Of a DNA stretch of 64,000 bases, positions 24,674 through 37,276 are shown in pieces (the stretch's first letter is position 1; each line of letters opens with the position of its first letter). This stretch comes from Eutypella sp. D-1. Taxonomy: Eukaryota; Ascomycota; Sordariomycetes; Xylariales; Diatrypaceae. Under the pieces are notes generated by a model, which did not search any database, was not told the DNA's origin, and saw nothing but the letters and a program-made list of their open reading frames with translations. The position numbers and the translations under genes were made by a program. Where the stretch lies: contig JAJTTP010000004.1 in the NCBI GenBank assembly GCA_023313575.1, positions 372,001 through 436,000 of the forward strand, written 5' to 3'.

Positions 24674-27600
24674 ATGGATCAGTCCCGCCAAACCGTAAAC
24701 CTTGGTGGATGGAAGCCTCAACCTTCCCGAGGTCCAGGCGTTACTCCGTACGGGCTGGTTGTACTACCCGCGGACTGCTGTAAGTTAACAACTACCTAAG
24801 TATTTGCCTAACCCATCTATGGATTCATTATTATTCCACAAACTCCACACTCCACAATTGCCCAGCTTCTAAAGTTACTGTTGTAAACTACCAAACTTAC
24901 TTCCATTCCCACCCCCAGGCTCTTCTTCCCCAACCTTGGAAGGTCCTTTTTTTATCCAATCCCATTCTTTCGTTTTTAACTACTTTTAAGTACATAGTCA
25001 GATAGATAGTTTAAACTTGCAGAAGGGGTGCTGCTGCTAAACAGCCCCGTCCTTTTCAAGATTTCTTCACGCAACTCGTCGAGCCGTCTCCCATCCAACA
25101 TTCCCTTAAGAACCTTCGGGTCCCGTTTTGATCGTGTCCGACACCGTCACACTGTCACTGATACTGACGTTGATGCTGACACTGGCCCTGGCACTGACCG
25201 AGACAACGATTACGACCACGACCAAGACCAAGATCTAGATCAAGAAGAAGACCACCAACCATCGACGTCATTGCTGGCCGACCATCGGCATCAGCACACT
25301 TCCTCCTCCCTCTCCTCCTCCCACCACCATAAATCACGACGATATTCCCCCGATTCTTCCGATTCGGGTCTCTCCTGGTCCGACGCCGGTGATATCGCCG
25401 AACAGTTACCTGATGTCGAGGACCCTCTACGGATCAGGCTCGCCGACACTTCCATAGGAGACGACGACCGTCTGCTTGCCGGGATCCATAAACGTCATCC
25501 CAGTCATCCCAGTCATCCCAAGCCCAAGTCGAAGTCCAAACGCGTCCACTTCAAGAGCTCCCTTTCGGACCACGACCACGATCTCGGTCATCACGGCCAG
25601 CATCATCACTCTTTACATCACGCTGGCGTCGTTAACAAGGAGGCTATCCAAATCCCCGACGTTGCTCCCCGCCGCAGCTCAGGAGCCTCGCGCTTCTTAA
25701 CCGCCATCATGCCGGGCACAGCGAGCAGCAAGATCCTCCTGTAGGTCAACTAGAGCGAGACCAACGCCACTGCTATCACGGGATACGTCATATGTGCTAA
25801 CTATGTTTTTATAGCTACTTCACGACCGTGTTCGTGTCGTTAGGCGTCTTTCTCTTTGGATATGACCAGGGTGTGATGTCGGGCATCATCACGTACGTCG
25901 TCCTCCCCCAGCTCAAGAGACAACTACGTCACACCTCTATCTAGGGTGCTTACTAACCGTGGAATAGGGGCCCGTACTTCCGTGCTTATTTCGATGATCC
26001 CTCCAAGGCGGAAATTGGCATGATGGTCGCTATCCTCGAGATCGGAGCTCTCATCTCGTCTCTTATCGTGGGAAAGGTTGGCGACATCATCGGTCGGCGG
26101 AGAACCATCCTCTACGGCTCTATCGTCTTCTTTATAGGAGGAGCGCTGCAGTCATTCGCTGAGAATATGTCCATGATGATGCTGGGCAGAATCGTCGCCG
26201 GTCTTGGCGTGGGTTCCTTGTCCACGATCGTGCCCGTTTACCAGTCGGAGATCTCCCCGCCGCATAACCGAGGGCAGCTCGCTTGTATCGAGTTCTCCGG
26301 GAACATCATTGGTTACGCGACGTCGGTCTGGGTGGACTACTTCTGCGGCTTCATCGAGAACAACTGGTCATGGCGCATTCCCCTGCTTATGCAGTGTGTC
26401 ATGGGCGCTCTCCTGGGAGTCGGCAGCCTGATTATCGTCGAGTCGCCGAGGTACAACGACCAGCCTTTATGCAAATGCGTATCTATCACTGACTCATACT
26501 TTATAGGTGGCTCCTGGACAACGACCACGATGAGGAAGGCATTGTCGTTATCGCTAACCTGTACGGCAACGGCGACATCCACAACCCGAAGGCCCGCGAG
26601 GAGTATCGCGAGATCAAGATGAACGTCCTGCTACAGCGCATGGAGGGCGAGAGGAGCTACGCCGAGATGTTCCGCCGGTACAAGACCCGCGTCTTCATTG
26701 CCATGTCCGCGCAGGCCTTGGCGCAGCTCAACGGCATCAACGTCATCTCATACTATGCGCCCTACGTATTCGAGTCGGCCGGTTGGATAGGCCACGACGC
26801 GGTCATGATGACGGGTATCAACGGCATCACCTATTTCCTCTCGACCATCCCGCCGTGGTACATCGTGGATAGGTGGGGCCGTCGCGTCATCTTGCTTAGT
26901 GGCGCGGTGCTGATGGCGGCGTCTCTGTCCATGGTGTCCTACTTCCTCTTCCTCGACGTCTCGTACACCCCGACGATGGTCGTCATCTTCGTCATGATCT
27001 ACAACGCCGCCTTCGGCTACTCATGGGGCCCTATCCCCTGGCTGTACCCGCCTGAGATCCTGCCCCTGAGCATCCGGTCGAAGGGCGCGAGCTTGTCCAC
27101 CGCGTCCAACTGGGCATTCAACTGGCTCGTGGGTTTGATGACGCCTATTCTGCAGGAGTGGATCCACTGGCGGCTCTACCTGGTCCACGCGTTCTTTTGT
27201 GTAATAAGTTTTGTCGTTGGTAAGTTTTGTTCCCTCACCGCCCCCTTTTTTTTTTCTTTATGCCCACCGCGCGCGGGAAGACGAGACGCGTCGAATCTGA
27301 GCCCACGAGGAAGCATTGTTAACACGTTTTTCCGTAGTATACTTCGTGTACCCCGAGACCTGCGGCGTACGGCTCGAGGACATGGACTCGCTGTTCGGGG
27401 ACGCGAGCACGGCGGCAGGGACGCCGGGTCTGCGGTCGGAATCGGAGGCGTTCCGGGCGGGCTCGCCGGTACCATCGCTCGATCTCCGGGGACGGGTAGG
27501 CAGCGGCGCGGGGGCCGCCGAGGCGGGCATCCCACCTCTCGACATCGACCCGCCCGTCGTCAACATGGTCGACGGCCGCCCGCAGTACCGGTCCTCGCCA

Positions 27601-27750
27601 CAACAGGCACAGTTCCGCTCCGATAGCCGCGACTCCCGCGGCCGCGTCGGCGAGTGGCTTACCCGCATGGTCGGCCAGGCCCGCGGCGCTAGCAGCAGTC
27701 CCGGCCGCGCCCGCTACGCCCCTGTCGATCAGCAGCAAAGGGACGACTGA
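24674..27750 (+). CDS. MFS sugar porter with long N-terminal extension (5' end tentative)
   Basis: Plasma-membrane hexose-type transporter of the sugar porter family. Certain exons: up to 25740, 25815-25892, 25968-26450, 26507-27219, 27338-27750, all in phase. Landmarks are VFVSLGVFLFGYDQGVMSG, GDIIGRRRT, PVYQSEISPPHNRG, IVESPRWLLDNDHDEEG, AQLNGINVISYYAP, YPPEILPLSIRSKGA and YPETCGVRLEDMD. The exon ending at 25740 is open back to 25010 and encodes over 220 hydrophilic residues (Asp/His/Ser rich, then SDSGLSWSDAGDIAEQLPDV), but its first ATG is at 25709. I recall similar extensions in relatives, so the N-terminus likely comes from upstream exons. One in-phase solution is 24674-24779 (ATG, GTAAGT donor), 24919-24942 and 25023-25740, giving 844 residues, but the GTCCTT donor of the small exon is weak. 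Starting at 25709 gives 572 residues. Core confidence is high; the start is uncertain. Confidence 0.8.
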
Positions 27751-30700
27751 AGCGAGCGAGCCGGGTGAGCGGGCGAGCGAATTAGTGCAGTCAGTCAGTC
27801 AACTAGACCGGACGGACGGGCCGAGGAGTCTTCGTCGTTTTTTATCATTACGTATCTTATCATCTATACTACCTACCTATACCTATATCTATCATAAGCC
27901 TACCAGCTGGCTATATCTACATCTTACATCTACATCTACCACCCGTAACATCGTAGAATTTGTTGTTGTTGTTTTTTTCCATAACTCTAGAAGCATGGCA
28001 TATCTCCCTCCCTCTCTACCTATCTCCGTCTCTACCTACTTACCTTCTTACTAAGATCGCCGGTACAAGACTACATTGCCATAAACGAAGGTGTGTGTGT
28101 GTGTGTGTTTCGTGTGGGAGGACGAGAAGAGAAGGGGAAGAGATTGCGTTGGGTTGGGTTGCGGGGAGACAGGGGAGGCCGAGAGAGTAGGAAGAGGAGA
28201 GGAGGGTTGCTCAGAGCGTGTAATATCTTTTTCTGTTTCTGTTTCGGACCTTTCTGTCTCGGACTCTGGATCTCTTTTCTTCTTGTTTTTTTCGAACTCG
28301 GATTCATATGGGATGGGAAACTTAAATCAAAAACCAAACGAACCAAACGATCGACCAAACTAAATGGGGGGTCTCTCTGTCTGATGGGTGGCAAGCTCCT
28401 TTTTTTTTTCGAGAGAGAGATGTTATGTTCTTAGAATGTGATTCCGACGGATAGGACTGTTTTATGGGGAAGTGCGCTTTTGGGCTGTATGGACGGACGG
28501 AGACAGAGACGGAGACGGACGGCCGATTAGCTAGCGGTGCAGCACCGGACGTTCGGACCGCATACATACACAGGAGGAGGGGGCCGCTTGGTTGTTCGCC
28601 TTCGACGATGGAATATTCAACGCTACTTACGCTCTCCCCCAGCATTGCGAACCCCCCCTCCCCCCTCCCACCTTTTTTCTCTCGCTCTATCCCGTCCCGG
28701 GCACCTTCGTCTTCATGTGATGCTTATACACATAGACACCAGGCATCATTACTACCAACACGCTTGAGGGTGAGAGGCGCGGGGGGCTGCTGCTTGTTGG
28801 TATAGATTGGATTGGATGGACGGATAGATATAGCCCAAAGCATGCCCCTCCCCGCGGAAAGGGCTCCTCACCTCACCTACAGCGTCGTCGTCGTCGTCGT
28901 TGTATTGGCTTTACAATGCGCTGCTGCATGGATGGCATGGCATGGCCTTTTGCCCGCCCGGTATATGTTTTCCATGAATCTGAACCTACAATCTACGCAA
29001 GTTGCACAGGACGGGGGAAATTGCACATGTGGGTGGGTGGGTAGTTAGATGAGATGGTGATGTGGTGTCAGCTGTCGTTAGGATACGTATGTGCGTATCT
29101 ATCTGTCTGCCTCCTGGGTACGGCGAGAAGAGGAGAGAGAGAGGCGGGAAGAGCTGCAGGGGGGGCGGCTGGGATTACATGTGTGTGTGTGTGTATGTGT
29201 ATGTGTATGAAGGAGCGTCAGGGGGAGATGTAGATGTCGCGGTAGAGATAGAGGTAGAGGGATAAAGTATGTCATCATCGCCAGCGTTCTCTTTAGAGGC
29301 CTTTTGCTCTTTTAATGTTCGGTTTGTTGTTTAAGACTATATATGCGTATGTATCTATTTTTTGCGTGCCTGTGAGAATAGGAGTTCATACAGGTTGTCA
29401 TTTTCCCCCCCTGACGGATTGGGCAGGGGATGATTGATGGCTCGGCACCGGACCGGACGGAGTGGAGCGGGAGATGGAGATACATTTGCGGTGCGCCCGC
29501 CGCCGTGCGATACGGTGTTCATTCACCCAGTAAGCCCCCAAATATCCATCGTACATATATTTGCTGGCTCGCAGTGCACATAACGCAACCGTGGTATAGC
29601 AGACTGACACTGGCCGTCTTATCTTTCGGTGCTTATGGAATACGGCCAGGTACGGATAGGAGCATACGTGAAATGACGCATAGAAGGGAAAAGGCGTAGT
29701 TGATAACCTTGGGGTATCTAAATACCTACTTACGTTATAGGGGCAAAATGAACACCGGGAGGGTCTATATACGGAGTGTATTTCATATATATACCTACAC
29801 ATATATGTATTTACATAAGTGCTGAGGCACGTGGGTAACGACAAGGTTATTGTCCTAACCGAAAGGGTATATATATATATATATATACTTAATAAAAATA
29901 TGCACCTATATCATGGTTGTTATCCTCAGCTACGAATGCAGACATACTGCAACAATAAGGGGGTTAGGTTAGGTTTATCTCGCCTATCTCGCCCATGCTT
30001 GCATGGAAGGGATTAAAAAAAGAATGGAAGCTGCCAGACTACCGAGACCGAGGGTAACCTAATAAAAATAGGGTTTATCCAATTAAGGGGTCAAGCAGGA
30101 TTATTAGGGGTCCCCCCATTTCTGCCCAGACTGCCAGAGGCTACGAAGACGGGAGGGAGGCAAGGGGGGAAGGGCTGAGAAGGCCAGGTTGCAACAAGGC
30201 AAGAAAAAAGTTTAGCAGTTAGACACTCAGGTAGTTAGTTAGTTGGCCGAGGGTTCCGTCCAGAAGCGGTCCAGAAGGCCTCTCTTTATTTATTAGCGTC
30301 TAGCCTGGCTACTTAGCGAAGCCCTTTTTTCGAACCGCAGCAGCAGCAGGGGGGGTGGATGCTAAACCTGGAACGGAACGGCATCAGGGAGGGTCTCTGT
30401 TTAGCGTCCTATCAGCTGAAGGGAAACCCTGGAAAAAACCGACGAGGTTTCTAAATTGAATATCGTAAGCCCGGGATGTCGCATACGAGGGCCGATTTTT
30501 ATCGAATAAAAGGGGGATTTTTGTTACCTACCAAGCCTACCTACCGTACCTCGTATGTCAGTCAGATTATTCTCTACGGGTACCTCGTAATATGCCTGTG
30601 ATGCCGCATCCCAGTAGGTACAGTACATAAATTATACATACATACATCCTCGATTTGCTAGACGACACTACACCCAATTGGGAGCGAAATTCGATTCGAT

Positions 30701-31483
30701 ATCGTACTGCATTGCACTGTAGTAAGAAATGAACGCGCAGAACGTACGGTACCTCTAACTACTCTAGTGTATTTCCTGGGCAGCTATCTACCTCCTAAGA
30801 GGTAGCTCTAGAGCAGCCTACACCCGGTAAACCAGAACCTGAACCTGGACGTGGACAGGTACGCAACAAACCACCACCACCACCTCTTTCCCTGGGCTCC
30901 TTTTTTTTTTTCTCCCTCTCAACACCTCAACCTCATACTTCCTCATCACCACTACCATTCTTCTTCGACGTGAGAAGTGGTTGCCAGTCAAGTTCCGGTT
31001 CAATTGGTGTATCCTTTTTTTCGTCCCAATCATTTTTCCCGTTCTACTTTAACTTGTAGTATCTCGGGAGATGTTCTAAGAAAGTCTTCTGTGTGTTCGT
31101 GTGTATATGTGTGGGTTTCTTTTTATTTTAATACAAGGTCTCTCACTCACATTTCATATTTGACGATACTACTATATTTCTTCTTCGTTTTATTTAACTT
31201 AGATAGAGAAGACTTTCGTACACTCTGCTTCTGACCCTCTTTTTTCTAAAAGGAACACCAATACCAACAAAACCTTGTCATCTTTTTTTTCCACCCTACC
31301 TTCGCGGCTCGGCCCTCTCTTCTAACTCGAAATTAATTTACTCTTTTCTTCCCTTCCCTCTTTCTTACCTCTCCCCCCCCCCCCCCCCCCTCTCTTCGGA
31401 ACCCACCAAGTTTTGGTCTCAATTTACCTAGACCTTAAACTTCCCTGCGGCGATCCAACGAGTAGGCAAATCCTACAGCGATC
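27751..31483. other. Intergenic, no gene recognised
   Basis: 3.7 kb between two genes on the same strand. It contains GT, GTGT and AT microsatellites (for example 28091-28108, 29180-29210, 29868-29886), TACCTA repeats near 27875, 28015 and 30530, and a CT-rich leader before PMT2 ending in an 18-C run. The frames are low complexity. Confidence 0.6.
31373..31390. repeat. 18-C homopolymer in the PMT2 leader
   Basis: Uninterrupted run of 18 C about 95 bp upstream of the PMT2 start codon, inside a pyrimidine-rich leader. Confidence 0.9.
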
Positions 31484-34181
31484 ATGGCCGACACCAAGGC
31501 CACGGTTGCCTCCGGCGCCGACCCTGCTGGCGACGCTGCCCGTAGACGCAATGTACCCGGGTCTACGGATCCCGTCAGCCCGGCGCAACCTCAAGCTGAC
31601 GAGAAGAAGATTCACGGAAAGAAGAAGGTACGTGGCTGTTCACGATATATAGCATCATAGGACTGCCAAGCTTACTCGACCTCTACTACGACTACTACTA
31701 CTACTAGGACCCGTCCTTCCTCGATATCCTTTCCGATTGGGAATTTATTATTGCTCCCATAATTTTCACCGCCCTCGCCGTCTTCACACGTCTACATAAG
31801 ATCGGTCTTAGCCCCATTGTTACTTGGGATGTGAGTACAGACTCTTTTTGAATATCTGTCCCGTTCACCCACCTGCCTGCCTACGTATCCACTATCCATC
31901 ATTCTAAGGTGGGACTTGTACTAACCACTGCTGTGTACGACAGGAAGCTCAGTTCGTGCAACCCTCGACCTGGTATCTCCATTGATCCCCTGCCGCTGAC
32001 CTAGCATCTTCTCTGAATATAGCTTCGGTAAATTCGGTTCCCACTATATCAAGCGCGAGTTGTTCTTCGATGTGTAAGCTACACCTCCCTCTATACTCCT
32101 TCTATAGCTCCCTTTCCCATCAAAGGGGGACGGACAGTGTAGCTAATATGTGTAATTCAGTCACCCTCCCCTCGGCAAAATCCTCGTTGGTCTCTCCGGT
32201 GTCCTTGCCGGATACAATGGCACCTTCGAGTTCAAGTCCGGTGAGACCTATCCCGAGGAGCTTAACTATACCTTCATGCGCGCGTTCAATGCCTTCTGGG
32301 GGATCCTGTGCGTTCCCTTGGCCTACTTCACGGCCAAGGAGTTGAACCTGAGGCGTCCTGCTGTCTGGTTCGTCACCCTCATGGTCCTCTGCGAGAACTC
32401 GTATACCACCATCAGCCGATTTATCCTGCTCGACTCTATGCTCCTCTTCGGCACTGTCGCCACCGTCTTCTGCTGGGCTAAGTTCCACCGTCTTCAGAAG
32501 GAGAGCTTCGAACCCGAGTGGTTCTTCTGGCTGTTCATGACTGGTCTTAGCTTGGGTTTCGTCTGCAGCATCAAGCTCGTCGGCCTGTTCGTCACCGCTA
32601 TGGTCGGCCTCTACACCATTGAGGACCTCTGGAACAAGTTTGGCAACACCAAGATGCCCTATACCACGCTGGGCGCCCATTTCGCCGCCCGCGTTGTTGG
32701 TCTGATCGTCATTCCTTTCCTGGTCTATCTTCTCTCCTTTTCTCTCCATTTCGCCATCTTGACCAAGAGTGGCCCCGGTGATGCCCAGATGAGCTCCCTG
32801 TTCCAGGCAAACCTCGAAGGCAGCGAGATCGGCCGTAACTCTCCGCTTGAGGTCGCATACGGCTCCAGGGTCACTCTGAAGAACATGGGCTACGGTGGTG
32901 GTCTCCTCCACAGTCACGTCCAGAGTACGTATTCCTCAGTCTTTCTTGATGCCTATCCCTTTCTAACTTGTATCTGCCAGCCTACCCCGATGGCTCCGGC
33001 CAACAGCAGGTCACATGCTACCACCACAAGGACTCGAACAACGATTGGTGGTTCTATCCCAACCGTCACGATACGCCCTTTAACCCGGAAGAAGAGCCGA
33101 GATTCATTGGTGATGGCACCGTCGTCCGCCTAATCCACACTCAGACCGGCCGTAACCTGCATTCTCATGATATCGCCGCTCCCGTCACCAAGGGCCACAA
33201 AGAAGTGTCCTCATATGGTAACCTCACAATCGGTGATGATAAGGACCATTGGAAGATCGAGGTTGTCAACGATGTTGCGTCTCGCGACAGGAGCAAGATC
33301 CGCACCCTGACCACTGCTATGCGGTTCAAGCATACTGTGCTCGGCTGCTACCTGCGTGCTGGAAATGTCAACCTGCCGCAGTGGGGTTTTAAGCAGATCG
33401 AGGTCACCTGCGACAAGGCCAACAACCCCCGGGACACCTTCACCCACTGGAACATCGAGGCCCACACGAATGAAAAGCGTAAGTGGACATGAGAAGCTTC
33501 CCAACTCGTGCTGAATGTGCGTTACTAACAAGCGCAGTTCCCCCTGGCGACCCGGGCAAGTACAAGTCTCCGTTCTTCCACGATTTCATCCATCTGAACG
33601 TCGCCATGATGACGTCAAACAACGCTCTCGTGCCGGACCCCGACAAGCAGGACGACCTCGCCTCTAAGTGGTGGCAATGGCCCATCCTGAACGTGGGCCT
33701 GCGTATGTGTAGCTGGGACGACAAGATCACCAAGTACTTCCTGCTCGGAAACCCCTTCGTATACTGGGTGTCGACGGCGTCGCTCGGTGTAGTCGGCGTG
33801 ATGACTCTCTGGTACATCCTGCGGTGGCAGCGGGGCGTGCGGGAGCTCACGCAAGAGGACATCGACCAGATCCACTACTCGGGCCTGTACCCGATCCTGG
33901 GCTGGTTCCTGCACTACCTGCCTTTCGTAGTCATGGCGCGCGTCACCTACGTGCACCACTACTACCCGGCGCTCTACTTCGCCATCCTGACCCTCGGCTT
34001 CCTGGTCGACTTCGTGCTGCGCGAGAGGCCGAGGGTCGTGCAGTACGCCGCCTACGGCGTCCTCTACACCATCGTGACCGGCCTTTACGTCTTCTTCATC
34101 CCCATCTGCTGGGGCATGACCGGCAGCAACCAGCAGTACAAGTACATGAAGTGGTTCGACACCTGGCGCATCTCCGACTAA
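31484..34181 (+). CDS. PMT2: Dolichyl-phosphate-mannose--protein mannosyltransferase, PMT2 family
   Basis: ER multi-pass enzyme that transfers mannose from dolichyl phosphate to Ser/Thr of secretory proteins, usually as a PMT1-PMT2 heterodimer. Seen: seven exons at 31484-31627, 31708-31830, 31944-31951, 32023-32073, 32161-32924, 32981-33478 and 33538-34181, in phase, 743 residues. The lumenal loop 1 reads TWD-EAH-FGKFGSHYIKRE with FFDVHPPLGK, which carries the catalytic Asp-Glu pair. The MIR-repeat loop spans roughly [38 protein letters not shown] and HTVLGCYLRAG. The C-terminal part has NVGLRMCSWDD, YFLLGNPFVYW and HYYPALYFAILTLGF. Exon 3 is only 8 nt and supplies Glu of the catalytic pair. 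It is assigned to the PMT2 rather than PMT1 or PMT4 branch by HYIKRE, HPPLGK and overall length. Confidence 0.95.
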
Positions 34182-36012
34182 AAGTGGCTCGCCCCCGGCC
34201 CCTGAAAGAGCAGCCCAGCCCTTGGGCGAACAAAGTCTTCAGGTCCCCCCTCCCTATATAGGTCGAACGACCGACTCCCCCCCGGCATTTCCCGATGTAC
34301 CTACCTACCGAATCCTCATGACCATTTGTCTAGCGTAGTAACCAACCCAATCAATCAAACCCCACGGTCGTCTGAAGCATCTCCATAATCTCTCTCTCTC
34401 TCTCGCCTGTCTTATCTAGATTCTCCTTATCATCATCATCATCTCTCTACCGAGCCGGTTCAGTGTAACGATATGAAAGCAAAGGGGAAAGCAGTAAAAC
34501 CATTCCATGAATTTTTTTTCCCCTCTCTTAGTGCAGGGGGAAAGGGGAGGTGCGGGTGACGGGTGCGGGTTTTGCGGGGCTGTGAAGATTATAAAGGGTA
34601 GGAAGGGCGAAGGGCGAAGGAAGGGAAGAGGGAAAGGGGGAAAGGGACGGTGGTGGTGGGGAAAATATTGATAAAAAAAGATTTTTTTTTAAAAAAAAAC
34701 ACGGAGTTCTTCAAGTTTTTGTTTTGTTTTGTGGTTTGTGTTTTTTGTTCTGTTAGGAGCGGAAATGGTCATGGCAATATGGCAATGGCAATGGCAATGG
34801 CAAAGGAAGGGAGGGAGGCAGGGAGGAAAGGGCAATAACTAACTGGTAGGTAAAGGTAGTTAAAAAACTTGTAGGTTGCAGGAAAAAGACACCCAACCAA
34901 CCAAACCAAACCAAACCAACTGATTCTTTGAACGGCGGCCCGGTTCGTTCGTTTGTTTGATAGTGATGCCGTCTTTTATCTCGTATCGTGTTCGTGGTTG
35001 TGGCTGTGGGGGGGGGGGCGGGGGCTAATCTATCAGGTCGAGTCTTCTGGTCTGGTCTGGTCTTGCTTTTTTTGCTATAAAACGGTTTTTTTTTTCTTCT
35101 CTTTTTCCTTTTACTCAGGCGAAGGAAAGCGAGGAATAGGAGATCGGAGATCGGAATGCAAAAGAAATGTGAAAGGGGGTGCTGGAAAGGGGGGGTTAGC
35201 GAGGACGTCAAGAACCAACGCCCTGGATCTGTAAACGGTTGTTTTATACCATATACCACCACATATAGCACCAGACCAGTCCGTCCTAGCTATGTATGTA
35301 TATGCGCTGTACTTTTTATTTTATTGATATACTACACCCACCCCATTGAGTTCACGGGATTTGCTTGGTTGTTTTGGGTGTCCGGCTGGCTTATTATTGG
35401 TTTACATATAATATAAGTCAGAGGAAGAAGGAAAGTTCGGCACTTTTTCTACTACCTCGTACCTTACCCCATATGATGCCCTCAGAGACTAACTGACTCT
35501 AAGAGAAGCCCTCCTTGGGAAACCTGGACATTCAGTTTTTCATAACACGTAGAATAAAATACATACTGCCTATGGTTCTGTCTGCTGAGCCGGGAATTGC
35601 AAGGGGGGTGGCGTAGGCGCGGACAAAGCTGTATATTAATGTCTAGATAGGAGTTAGGTAGCGGACTAAGCGGGCTTCACTCTTATATCGAATAGATAGA
35701 CATTTAAATATCGGGGATTTGCAGCTTGCTAGGTAGCTACGTTGGCCGGTTACATCAGCTCCATTAAATACCTACCTACCTAGGTAGGTACTTAATAATA
35801 ATAATTACTTAGAGCTAGAGCTAGGTGTTACTACTGCTTACTTAGGTATTAGCAGCTTACATTACTCCAGCTTCGTAGGTTGCTAGCACATCGAGCAAAC
35901 CGGACCTCACTCCCTCCCAACACGTCACTTTTCATATCAGCCAGCCAGCCAGCTTTCCTGACCGAGGGAGGGAAAACCAAAAAGAAACCCCCCACCCAAA
36001 AAACCAACAACA
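34182..36012. other. Intergenic, no gene recognised
   Basis: 1.8 kb between PMT2 and EMC7. It contains a CT run near 34388-34406, a GGCAAT hexamer repeat near 34775-34802, and an 18-bp palindrome built of TACCTACCT and AGGTAGGTA at about 35772-35790. No coding frame with motifs. Confidence 0.6.
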
Positions 36013-37276
36013 ATGCAGCTAACGAAGCTTCTCTACTCGGCGCTGCTGTCGTTCACCACAGCAGCAGCGGCCTCCAAAGCGCCACCGCCAACGACAGGGA
36101 CGACAGTAACGCTCGCGATCCCCGCGTCGCCGCACCTCCCGAACCCACTACACCAGCTCTCAGGCCACCGAACGCGCGCGACGCTCTCGCGGCTCGGGGC
36201 CGCGTACGAGGCGCCTCTAAGCGGTCCCCTTCCCCCTTCCTCCCCCTCCACCAACTCCAACAACGCAGCTTTCCTCGTCTTCCACAACGTCACACCCGGG
36301 TCCTACATCGCGGACGTGCATAGTGCCTCGCACGGGTTCGCGCCGCTGCGTGTGGATGTCGTCGTAGCGGGCGAGACGGCGCCGAAGGTCCGCGTCTGGG
36401 AGACGTTTCGCGGGAATGAGTGGGAGAATAAGGGCGAGGAGGTCCGCGGGCTCGCTACGGGGGCTGGGGCTGGGACCGCCGCTGCGTTTCCCGTTCGTGT
36501 TTTGGGTGCTAAGGCGTATTTTGTTGAGAGGGGGTCTTGTGAGTTTTTCCTCTTTTTTTTTGGCCTTTTCCTATTTTCCCTCCCGACGTCGCCCTCTACC
36601 AAAGACTACGGCAGATCTTCTTCCGTCCTCCCTCTCTCTGTCTATCTGTCTGTCTCGGCTGTAGCCGTAGACGGCCTTGCTTGGACACCGGCGCATACCG
36701 ACGGGAAGAAGGAAGCCAGGAAAAGAAACCACCTGCTTTGCTTTGTGTGCTCACTTTTTGGCTGACCCAACGCGCGATCTCTTTTTTTAATAGTCTCCGT
36801 CTTCGGGATCCTCAAGAACCCCATGATCCTGATGTCCCTCGTGAGCCTGGGCCTGTTCGTCGGCATGCCGAAGCTCATGGAAAACAGTAAGTTCCCATCC
36901 TCTTTTTTTTTTTTATATCTTCGTGTTCGCGGCCCCTCTCTTCTGCTCACTTATCCCCCCCCCTCCCCCCTTCCTTCTTACCGTCCTTCACTTCTCCACC
37001 GCAACACCTACCTACCTGTCTTTCTCCCCTCCAGCTCCTCACATTAAAGACGGAACTGACAAGCACCGGAAAACAGTGGACCCAGAGACACGCGCCGAGT
37101 TCGAGAAGTCCCAGCAGAACAACCCGATGAGCAGCCTGCTGGGCGGCGGCGGCAGCGGGTCGTCGAGCGGCGCGGGAAACCTCGACGTCGCCGGGTTCCT
37201 GTCGGGCCACAGCAAGGGCAGTGCCGAGTCTGCCGGCGGCGGGAACGACAATGCGAGGAAGGGCGGTAGGCGTTAG
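36013..37276 (+). CDS. EMC7: ER membrane protein complex subunit 7 homologue
   Basis: Subunit of the EMC insertase, which inserts tail-anchored and multi-pass proteins into the ER membrane. Seen: exons 36013-36538, 36794-36886 and 37035-37276, in phase, 286 residues. A signal peptide (MQLTKLLYSALLSFTTAAAA) leads into a beta-sandwich with HNVTPGSYIADVHSASHGFA, PLRVDVV and PKVRVWETFRG. Then come the conserved FGILKNPMILMSLVSLGLFV transmembrane segment with MPKLMEN, and the cytosolic DPETRAEFEKSQQNNPMSS motif. The tail is Gly/Ser rich. Introns are GTGAGT...TAG (255 nt) and GTAAGT...CAG (148 nt). The transmembrane block is carried by the 93-nt middle exon. It is convergent with the WW-domain gene. 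Confidence 0.9.
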
